From NCBI GenBank assembly GCA_008360975.2, contig CM039183.1, positions 79,086,350 through 79,150,349 on the forward strand: a stretch of 64,000 nt of DNA, written 5' to 3'. The translations under genes and the position numbers were made by a program. The notes beneath the pieces are model-generated. The model searched no databases. It saw only the letters and a program-made list of their open reading frames with translations, and was not told the origin of the DNA. Positions 57,801 through 64,000 of this stretch are shown one piece after another; the first letter of the stretch is position 1, and every line of letters begins with the position of its first letter. The stretch comes from Lichenostomus cassidix (taxonomy: Eukaryota; Chordata; Aves; Passeriformes; Meliphagidae).

Positions 57801-60800
57801 TGATTTCTTAGTGGTTTTTAAATACTTTAAATCAATAAAAAAGTTTAATTGAATCTTTACAGTCTCTTAACAGTATTATGTGGTGAGTTTGTTCTTTCCT
57901 CTGTGACTGACAGTTTTTATCATAGCATTTAGCATTACATAGATTGTACTCTTTCCTCAGTAATACTAAGATTTACTTTGCAGCCTTCAGTTAATCTCTA
58001 GGTGGAGATTTCTGTGAAGAAAAGCATTTCTGAAGAGTAATAGCATAAGGGTCTAGTGTAATGATCTTGCCACGTATTAGATAATGAGTCCTAAGAGAAT
58101 TGGTATTGAGCAAAAGGAGGAGCACATACTTGCTGCACTGCTATGTCTATGAAGTCTATTTCCCAGTCCTTTATCTAGGCACAGTACAGGGTCCAAAGCA
58201 ACTTCCACCTTATTAACTTGGCTCATATTGCTGAAAGTAGATCCTGATGGTTTGTTTTTCTGCAACGAACGTACCTGTCTACTGCAGGACAAGATGTTAA
58301 GTGAAACTGCCAGCTCTTTTCAGGTAGATAGAAATAATTTTCCTTCCAACCTGGAATGTATTTGAACTTCATAGCTATTTGTTGTATTTCTGCTTCATTT
58401 GATACTGAAATTACATTTTTAGTTTTCAGTCTGGTCTTGTATTCTTTCACAGCGAAAATATTTTCTCTGTTTCTTAATTCAGAGTTTTATACTCTGTTGC
58501 TACTTTGGTTTATTCAGCACAGTATATGGTAGTTCCCTCATTACAGAAGCACCGAATGTATCCCCTTTTTGCTCTTTTTGTCCTGGCGCTGGTAGATGTC
58601 TGTAGGTACTCTCCTTCATACATACTGCTATTCTTTTTTGTAGTTTTTAATATCTTCAAAGAAACTTCACAATCCACACCTGCTGACTAATTAAACACCT
58701 AGTTGGTCACACACAAGCACACATACACAGAACCATCAAGGCTGGAAGAGATCTTCAAGATCATCTAGTCTAACTATCAGGCTGGCCACCACCATAATCA
58801 TTCCTAAACCATATCCCAATGTGCCACATCCAGGTGCTTTTAAATGTTTCCAGAGAGGGAGATGCCACCACCTCCCTGGGCAACATTTCAGTCTTCCAGT
58901 GAAAATTTTTTTTCAAATATCTAACCTGAAACTCCCTTGGTGTAGCTTGAATCCATATCCTCTCATCCTGAAGAGCATCAACTGTGATATTCATCACTGA
59001 ATTGTAATGAATTAGGGCTTCTGGGTTTTTTTTGTAAGATTTTAATGAATGTCATGAATGGGGTGCATATATTCAGTTATCCAGTTCATGGAAAAGTCTA
59101 GAGATGTATTCAAAGATGTATTCATATTATCAAAATAATATTTTGTTAGTTTGGGTGTAATTTAAACAGATATAGTATGAAGTCCAAAGGTAATTGTGTT
59201 ATTTCTGCTGTAATATTTCACAGGAAAAGGGAACAGTCTTGCACTGCTGTATGCTGATGCACAGCTTGTTTCGTTCCTCAAGAAGTATTGGGTGTTAGAT
59301 ACAGTGTTTTCCCTTACATGAAGAAGTGGCAAATCACTTTCACAAGAAATTCGAGATAAAAGCTCTCCTCCTATATGTACTGTGAATAAGCAAGCTGAAA
59401 TCTTCAGCATGATTTAGCATTATTCAGTTACTCCATCAATGGACATACAGAAGTCTTAGTCTTGCCTTCTTTTGTATTAGTTGCATTTTAATTAGCAGGA
59501 TCTTTCTGTGATATGTATTCACTTTCTTTTTTCTTAGCAGAACTTGTATCAAGCCTTCAGCATCCTTCATGTGATGTGTCTTGTGAACATGATACAACCA
59601 GTGTGTATGAAAGAATTCGACTTCAGAAGCTGACTTTTGTCCACCGAGCTGTCAGCATTGCCACTGATCCTAGTGGCAGCAATTTTGCTGTATTACAGTC
59701 AGATCCTAAAACCAGGTATATTTAAAATAACAACAGTTCTATTTTTTCCCTTTTTTGTGTATGATTGCAATTGAATCATTCTTTTCAAAACCATTTTTTT
59801 GGCTCATACAGAAGTCACAGTTAGATATGGTTATCCATACTGCTAGAGAATAGCACTTGTTAGTAATTACGTTGAAGTTATCCAAAGGCCTCAGCTTATA
59901 TATTTGCATAGTAATAGACAGTATTGATATTTTATCTGAAGTATGTAAGGCAAGCATTTGCCATGTATTTCCTAACACACTCTGAGTTCTAAATACTGTA
60001 GAAATTCAACCCTTCAGTAATCACCAATAATCAGCTTGTAAATAAAAGTGAAAAGTGAATTTTTATTTGTTTGGAAAGAAACATAAAGTAAAATAAATAA
60101 GTAGAATACTGGACCATGTTCCTTATGCTCTCATAATAGTTTCCAATGTATCTGATTTTTAGCTAAATGTCAGCTTTTTTTCTTATTGCTTTAATTTGTA
60201 ATATGAAATACAGCAAACATTGGTGTGTTTTCATGTTGGAAAAACAAGGTGAACATAAGATGGTTCTGATAATACAAATTTATTTGGTACAGTATAAAGG
60301 CAAAATACTATATTTGGTATTCTGAAGCTAGACAGGTCTTATTTATGTAGCTCAATTGCCTAAATACCATATTAATAGTTATTTTTGTAAAGAATATGAC
60401 AAGAAATGTTGAGCAGCGCAGCAATGTAAGAAAAAAAACAAGGAAACCAAATGGAATCAAAATCATTCTCTTCATTAAACATACTATATAAAATGTTATA
60501 AGGCTTGTAAATCGTGTTTGATTATGGATTTCATTTTGTTCTAGTCTCTATGAAATTCCAAGTGTGTCACTCTCAAGTTTTGGAATGGATTTTGGCAAAC
60601 TGTTAGATGAAACAGATGAAATGGACAGCATCCACGATGTGACTTTCCAGATTGGCACAAGAATGTACCCTGTGCACAAATACATCTTGGCCGTACGCTC
60701 CGACTTCTTCAAGAAGCTCTTTATTTCCAGTGACAACCAGCTAGACACTCCAGACATCTACCGTAAAGATGAAGATGCTGTTGGATGTGATCTTTATGTA

Positions 60801-63732
60801 ATAGAGAAAGTTCATCCAGATCTGTTTGCATACCTTCTGCAGTTCATATACACTGATACTTGTGATCTTTTGACTCATGGTTATAAGCCAAAAATCCCAA
60901 ATAAAGAAAAATCAGATGAATATCAAGATACTTTAATTTCTAACCTGAGCAAAATGAGTTTTGATGAAAATGTTAATGCGAAGTCTGCATTTGAGATTTA
61001 TAGAAATAATCAAGTGCAAGTTATAAATGAAAAACAGAAGAGCAAATCTAAAAAAGGCAAAGCTGATGAAGAGGCTAACCTCATTAAAATGTTGCAAAGT
61101 GCAGCAAAGAAGTTTGGACTCAGCAATTTAAGTGGAAGGTAGGTGAAAGGAAACGCATTTATATTTTGACAGGCACTCCATGGAGTGTTTTTATGTAAGC
61201 TGATCTAACTTCAGTTGTTATGATAATAATGGAAAATAAGGCACTGATGTTAGAATACAAACTAGGGGTAATGATGAGGGTATGCAGTTTGGGAGCTGGC
61301 TGGGCTTGTTTCCAGTACATATAGGAATTTCAGGTTGGTGGGTGGTGATCTATTCCATTGTGCATCTCTTGTTTTGTATATGCTAATTCTGTTAGCATTA
61401 TTATTATTATTTTCCATTCCTTTTCTGCCCTATTAAAATTGTCTGTTTCAACCCACGAATTTTACTGTTTTTTTCCCCAATTCTCTCCTCCGTCCCACTG
61501 GTGGGTGGTGAGGGGAGAGTGAGTGAGTGAGTGAGTGAGTGGGTGAGTGAGTGGCTGCGTGGTCTTTTTGGCTAGCTGAGTTAAACTGTTACAGTATCTT
61601 TTAAGGCATGAGCTCTGTGGGATTTTATATCTGATACAAATAATCTGACTTTGCAGAAAGACTGTCATAAAACATCAATACTTTTTAGGTTAGAGACAGC
61701 TGATCTAACTGAGTTTTGGATTGATTAATTCCTATGCTGTGGTCTGTAGTCTAGCAGTTTTTTCACAGACAGCAAACATATTTAGTGTGAAACAGCACAA
61801 AGCAAAGTTAAATTCTTGTTCAACTGATGTAATTTTTATGTTACGTGGTGAAACAAATGGAATTGAGATCAAATGTCTCTGTAGAACTGCATTAATCTGT
61901 TTATTTGTTTTTTCTGCATTTGTCCTTCCAAAAGAGGGAAATGAGCTTTTTCAGGGCAGTTTTCTTCACTGTACTTCTTGCATGCACACCAAGATGTGAG
62001 GCTGTTGCTAAAACTGAGTTCCTAAGTAAAATTTCCATGATAAAGTAATTTGTCTTTAAAGGTGTATTACTTTGTAATCCACCAGCAGCACTCTTTTGTC
62101 TTTACTATCTCATTCACAAGCCTCCTTTGATGAATTAGGATACTAAAAACCCCTGTGCTGAAACTTGCACCTCTTCCCAACCACTGTCTTTGCTCAGTTT
62201 ACTGACTGCAGCAATATATTTTTAACTTCTAGATTTTTGACCCTGTAGTATTGAGCTTTGGCCTTAACTGTACAGTGTAGCTTTCATCTAAGATAATAAA
62301 TATATAAATAAATATCTAAAATGTGGAGAAAATGACAGTCACATTTCACACCTGCCTTGAAGACTTCTGAAGTAACAACTGGCCCTTTCTATTTTTGTAT
62401 GATGATTTATTTTCCAATTCACAGCATGAGTCCACTGAAATTGTTCTTAATGGTTTGAACTGTATATTAATTGTATTGCTTATTACTAATGTTAATAATT
62501 TGCAGGTTGGATGGAGTCAGGCTAGAAAATGGAAAAATTAATGTTGTCAACAAGAAGAATGGGAACAAACCAAAGTTAAGTCAGAAGAAATGGTAATTTT
62601 CTTTAATCAAGTTTTCCCTACCCCACCATCTTCATCTTATGCGATCTCTTTACCTGTTAAGTGTGGGCTAAGGATGATCCAACTGCGTTTTAACTTTTGG
62701 TGTTCGATTGTCTCTATCATAGTAACTCAGGTTTGGAAGTTCTCCATAGATATTTATAGACTGATCTGTAAATTAGTAATTGGGTACAGAATATGCATGA
62801 TGTATCGTTTTCGCTTTTTACTGTACCTTAATGTGTTCTGTGGATTAACTGTGTCTTAGAATGCTAATGCCAGGAGAAATATTATGTGGATCCAGTCAAA
62901 AGCAATTTCACTGCTTTAAATCTGCTTGGTGTGACAAAAAGACTACATAGATTGGAAATAAGTAAATGTATAGTATGTTTTCTAATTTCCTTTTAGCAAA
63001 GTGATGTTTGTTTTTTAATTCCATTGATGTGATCAAGTTACTTACACCTGAAGTCTTGAATAGTCTGTTTACATAGTAAAAGCAACATTGCATGAAAGTA
63101 GCTTTTTCACAGAATCTGGGTTGCTTCATTCTCGAAATTCATCATCAAGGCCTATGGTACCTCCTGATATTGAAGAAATAGGTAACTTAACAGAGACCAT
63201 TTATGATTGACTAAAATTAGGCATAATTAATTTATTTAGTCATCGCAGTTTTGAAACAGTTATTGGCTGTGTTTTGAGGGAAATATTTCAGGTGGAATTT
63301 TTAAAGATCAACTTTGGACAAAAACATTCTCCCTGGAAAGTATTGTGACTGTACTTTTGGGTTCATGTTCTGTGATACTGTTAAAATTCAGGTGTGTTTT
63401 ATTTCAAAGGATAAATCCTAACTTGCTAAAGTAAACGTTTATTTGTAGAGTTTACAACTTGTAGCTCTTCTGAATAGTCATAGTTCTGATCCTATTAAAT
63501 ATCTTCTAGTTCATACCTCTGCGATGTGACCCTGAAATCTTTAGATGGAAAAGAATTCCCGTGTCATAAGTGTGTACTTTGTGCAAGACTTGGTATGTGT
63601 GTGTATTTTTACATATATTTATATAACATAAGTTATATTGTCTTTTATAACTGTCATTTTATTCCATCTTGAACTGAAATGCCTTTCTTTACAGATTATT
63701 TTCACAGCATGTTAAGCAGCTCATGGATTGAG
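42543..63732 (+). CDS. IBTK: Inhibitor of Bruton tyrosine kinase, 5' part (coding exons 2-15 of a gene continuing past the window)
   Basis: Fourteen coding exons splice in frame into 802 residues, about 60% of the usual 1,350-residue protein. In mammals IBTK binds and inhibits the kinase BTK and serves as a substrate adaptor for CUL3 ubiquitin ligases (PDCD4 is a reported target). Visible order: ankyrin repeats (about 45-140, GWTALHRSIFYGYIDCV); RCC1-type repeats (about 141-330, with YTWGNN, VYTCGHG, VYTFGLN and VYTMGLNGGQLG); a linker; BTB domain 1 (561-644, starting MDSIHDVTFQIG); a Lys-rich spacer (about 690-725, KQKSKSKKGK); and the start of BTB domain 2 (762 onward, CSYLCDVTLKS). The start at 42543 has A at -3 and an in-frame stop upstream, and begins MNSYMPECTSKCRS, close to the human N-terminus. 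All introns are GT-AG and no frameshift or stop was seen. BTB2, the C-terminal region and the 3' UTR lie beyond 64000. Confidence 0.97.
44112..45045 (-). mobile_element. CR1-family LINE in IBTK intron 2, antisense
   Basis: The plus-strand start (TAGAATAGAATTATGAAATA) is the reverse of a CR1 octamer tail. It is followed by the reverse of the 3' UTR (AAGGTGGTCTCTGAAGGTTG, then CTAGTCCAGCCC) and of the ORF2 end (CCAGCCTGTCAAGGTCCCTT). The internal part differs from the copies at 28 kb, so it belongs to another CR1 subfamily. It is about 930 bp, 5'-truncated and non-coding. Confidence 0.85.
46150..46246 (+). CDS. IBTK: IBTK exon 3: last ankyrin repeat
   Basis: Acceptor CTCTTTCAG and donor AAACTG|GTAAGA bound 97 bp encoding residues 109-140 (HGVSLYVQDKEGLSALDLVM and following), leaving phase 1. 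It completes the ankyrin region. The next intron is only 330 bp and shows nothing notable. Confidence 0.95.
46577..46701 (+). CDS. IBTK: IBTK exon 4: first RCC1 repeat
   Basis: Acceptor TTCCTTACAG and donor AAACAG|GTATTC bound 125 bp encoding residues 141-182 (DPTEVYTWGNNINFTLGHGG...), the start of the RCC1-like propeller repeats. It ends in phase 0. Intron 4 (836 bp) has no recognised repeat. The donor GTATTCTT resembles a minor-spliceosome site only partly, and the intron's 3' end is ordinary. Confidence 0.95.
47538..47648 (+). CDS. IBTK: IBTK exon 5: RCC1 repeat
   Basis: 111 bp encode residues 183-219 (VVLCKFHSVFLSHKG... to GDEQTCL), including VYTCGHGQGGRLGHGDEQ, an RCC1-type GxGxxGRLGHG motif. 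It is phase 0 at both ends, with acceptor TTTTTTCAG and donor CTG|GTATGA. Intron 5 (1.24 kb) has no recognised element. Confidence 0.95.
48889..49059 (+). CDS. IBTK: IBTK exon 6: RCC1 repeat
   Basis: 171 bp encode residues 220-276 (VPRLVEGLTGHQCSQIAAAE and following, to CSVPRQ). DHTVVLTEEGYVYTFGLN is a typical RCC1 blade signature. It is phase 0 at both ends, with acceptor CTTATTCAG and donor GACAG|GTAAAA. Intron 6 (1.13 kb) has no recognised repeat. Confidence 0.95.
50190..50307 (+). CDS. IBTK: IBTK exon 7: RCC1 repeat
   Basis: 118 bp encode residues 277-315, including GVAAGRFHTVLWTKEAVYTM and NGGQL, and end in phase 1 at CTAG|GTAAGG. The acceptor is TGTGCTTAG. Intron 7 (1.75 kb) contains a T-rich run and a moderately GC-rich stretch near 51.2-51.5 kb that I cannot assign. 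Confidence 0.95.
52056..52236 (+). CDS. IBTK: IBTK exon 8: end of RCC1 region
   Basis: 181 bp encode residues 316-375 (GYLLDPNGEKCVTAPRQVSA... SERGDIYLLADYQCKKIAS). It enters in phase 1 and ends in phase 2 at TCAAA|GTATGT. Intron 8 (1.2 kb) carries a possible small antisense CR1 remnant near 52.7 kb. Confidence 0.95.
52700..52775 (-). mobile_element. Possible small CR1 remnant in IBTK intron 8, antisense
   Basis: TAGGTTGCAAGAAGGACCTT followed by GTAAAATCATCTGGTTCA resembles the reverse of the CR1 3' end, where the usual text is close to GGTTGGAAGGGACCT. It is short and diverged. Confidence 0.4.
53446..53569 (+). CDS. IBTK: IBTK exon 9: propeller to linker
   Basis: 124 bp encode residues 376-417 (KQLNLKKVLVSGGYLEYKVD... 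ILALDEAGR), entering in phase 2 and ending in phase 0 at GGAAGA|GTAAGT. The acceptor is GTTCTTTCAG. The 4-kb intron 9 that follows is the most repeat-rich in the window: a 1.85-kb antisense CR1 starts only about 85 bp after this exon. Confidence 0.95.
53655..55500 (-). mobile_element. Long CR1 LINE in IBTK intron 9, antisense, with decayed ORF2
   Basis: Plus-strand CACAGAATCACAAAATATGC is the reverse of the CR1 3' tail. The element extends about 1.85 kb and covers the 3' UTR and roughly the second half of ORF2 before an uncertain 5' break near 55500. It is the longest transposon in the window, is opposite to IBTK transcription, and fills almost half of the intron. Its coding sequence is described as a separate entry. 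Confidence 0.92.
53750..55417 (-). pseudogene. CR1 ORF2 reverse transcriptase, broken
   Basis: Read on the minus strand, 55417-54848 gives a frame with early reverse-transcriptase motifs (GPDRIHPRILEELADVI; PVFKKDRKQDPGNYRPVSL; HSQHGFMRGK). The catalytic block follows as F-T-D-D at 54539-54528, where CR1 elements normally have F-A-D-D. The C-terminal part is open again at 54226-53750 (LLESAQRRATKMVKGLEGK; VTAPSLTEFEQCL). Frame changes and in-frame stops separate the pieces, and the endonuclease half is missing, so the copy cannot move by itself. Confidence 0.88.
55988..56001 (-). promoter_or_regulatory. CTCF-type motif in IBTK intron 9
   Basis: The minus strand reads CCGCTAGATGGCAG, which agrees at every position with the CTCF core consensus CCRSYAGRKGGCRS. 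It lies about 490 bp beyond the 5' end of the antisense CR1, outside any recognised repeat. Occupancy cannot be judged from sequence. Confidence 0.5.
56515..56840 (+). mobile_element. CR1-family LINE fragment in IBTK intron 9, sense
   Basis: AGAGCCAGAACCAGAGGCAA begins a CR1 3' segment that continues through GGTTGGACTAGACAATCTTC and ends at ACCATTCTGTGATT, the typical tail. It is diverged, about 325 bp, and the only clear CR1 copy inside IBTK that lies in the sense direction. Confidence 0.88.
57615..57792 (+). CDS. IBTK: IBTK exon 10
   Basis: 178 bp encode residues 418-476 (VFCWKSSNNSMKQCRWVYGR ... EEGKKSSEKK), in phase 0 and ending in phase 1 at AAAG|GTTAGC. The acceptor is GCTGTTACAG. FVTQDGEAFTGKW resembles a last propeller blade. 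The charged, Lys/Glu-rich end starts a variable linker. Intron 10 (1.75 kb) contains an antisense CR1 at 58715-59000. Confidence 0.95.
58715..59000 (-). mobile_element. CR1-family LINE fragment in IBTK intron 10, antisense
   Basis: CACAGAACCATCAAGGCTGG followed by AAGAGATCTTCAAGATCATC is the reversed CR1 3' end, and CATATCCTCTCATCCTGAAG the reversed ORF2 end. It is about 285 bp, 5'-truncated and non-coding. Confidence 0.88.
59541..59715 (+). CDS. IBTK: IBTK exon 11: linker before BTB1, with tandem acceptor
   Basis: 175 bp encode residues 477-534 (ELVSSLQHPSCDVSCEHDTT ... QSDPKT), phase 1 to phase 2, with donor ACCAG|GTATAT. The acceptor reads TTCTTAGCAG, so TAG (ending 59537) or CAG (ending 59540) could be used. 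The first would add a single Ala. The first half of the exon differs strongly from human IBTK, while YERIRLQKLTFVHRAVS is nearly the same. Intron 11 (829 bp) has no recognised repeat. Confidence 0.93.
60545..61138 (+). CDS. IBTK: IBTK exon 12: BTB domain 1 and Lys-rich spacer
   Basis: At 594 bp this is the largest exon seen, encoding residues 535-732. BTB domain 1 spans 561-644 (MDSIHDVTFQIGTRMYPVHK start, then YILAVRSDFFKKLF and, at the end, YLLQFIYTDTC). A spacer follows with basic KQKSKSKKGKADEE. It is phase 2 at both ends, with acceptor TTGTTCTAG and donor GGAAG|GTAGGT. The single exon carrying a whole BTB fold fits its role in CUL3 binding. Confidence 0.96.
61515..61553. repeat. (GAGT)n microsatellite in IBTK intron 12
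   Basis: About nine tandem GAGT/GTGA units, with one GGGT interruption near the end, lie about 375 bp downstream of exon 12. It is probably polymorphic. Confidence 0.88.
62506..62592 (+). CDS. IBTK: IBTK exon 13: linker between BTB domains
   Basis: 87 bp encode residues 733-761 (RLDGVRLENGKINVVNKKNG ... LSQKK), phase 2 to phase 2, with acceptor AATTTGCAG and donor AAATG|GTAATT. The last codon joins exon 14 to give Cys762, the first residue of BTB domain 2. Intron 13 (917 bp) shows no recognised element. Confidence 0.94.
63510..63592 (+). CDS. IBTK: IBTK exon 14: start of BTB domain 2
   Basis: 83 bp encode residues 762-789 (CSYLCDVTLKSLDGKEFPCH and following), phase 2 to phase 1, with acceptor ATCTTCTAG and donor CTTG|GTATGT. 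CDVTLKS-DGKEFPCHK is the classic BTB opening. Intron 14 is only 102 bp. Confidence 0.95.
63695..63732 (+). CDS. IBTK: IBTK exon 15: BTB domain 2 continued, last exon in window
   Basis: A 38-bp micro-sized exon encodes residues 790-802 (DYFHSMLSSSWIE), phase 1 to phase 0, with acceptor TTCTTTACAG and donor GAG|GTAAGT. It matches the human stretch EYFHSMLSSSWIE except for the first residue. The rest of the window (63733-64000) is intron 15. Confidence 0.95.
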
Positions 63733-64000
63733 GTAAGTTTGCCAAAACCATGTGTGGTGGTCTGATTTTTTTTTTGGTTTCTTTTTTTTTAAACATCAAA
63801 GACAACTTTTCAGTTTTTCCTATAATAACATATCCTAAATACAAGGGAAAAGGAAGGGCTGGATTCTTGGATTCTGTTTGCAAGAAAAAAACCCCAGAAG
63901 CCACATTTTTGGTTGCTCTGTATTTGCACTATTGAGATTGTGTATTAAATGAGATTAATAAATGTAATACTGTATATTGAAGGAAATTACTGCTTTTGTT

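Noticed and set aside
1..64000. CRISPR arrays, prokaryotic operons, tRNA or rRNA genes
   Set aside because: No regularly spaced repeats with unique spacers, no clustered prokaryotic-type genes, and no tRNA or rRNA sequence were seen. The exon-intron structure shows a vertebrate genome.

Overview
The window is vertebrate nuclear DNA, most likely from a bird. Introns are short, several truncated CR1 LINEs carry avian-type 3' tails, there are no SINEs of mammalian type, and two genes sit in the order and orientation known for TPBG and IBTK in vertebrates (human 6q14.1). The species cannot be named from the sequence. There are no prokaryotic operons, CRISPR arrays, rRNAs or tRNAs that I can see. 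I did not find a novel multi-gene system; the candidates worth a second look are regulatory or repeat structures.

Layout: 1-6162 is AT-rich sequence downstream of TPBG and contains its 3' UTR. TPBG lies on the minus strand, with a single coding exon at 6163-7284 and a large CpG island covering the CDS, a probable 5' UTR intron and the promoter (to about 8450). 8.5-34.0 kb is the shared upstream intergenic region. It holds two 263-bp solo LTRs of one family (17270-17532 and 26897-27159, each with its own 6-bp target duplication), CR1 fragments (about 13.15, 28.1 and 28.8 kb), homopolymer and microsatellite tracts, and an unexplained GC-rich block at 29.6-30.0 kb. 34.0-34.9 kb is the CpG-island promoter of IBTK, with a 12-bp GC-box minisatellite, two CCAAT boxes and noncoding exon 1.

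IBTK runs on the plus strand from there to the window edge. Fourteen coding exons (42543-63732) join in frame into the first 802 residues: ankyrin repeats, RCC1 repeats, BTB domain 1 and the start of BTB domain 2. The 3' part of the gene lies beyond the window. Its introns contain mostly antisense CR1 copies, including one of about 1.85 kb with a decayed reverse transcriptase, and a strong CTCF-type motif at 55988-56001.

TPBG (a cell-surface leucine-rich-repeat glycoprotein of Wnt and migration signalling) and IBTK (a CUL3 ubiquitin-ligase adaptor and BTK inhibitor) are transcribed divergently from CpG islands about 26 kb apart. They have no known shared pathway. Their adjacency looks like old conserved synteny rather than functional coupling.
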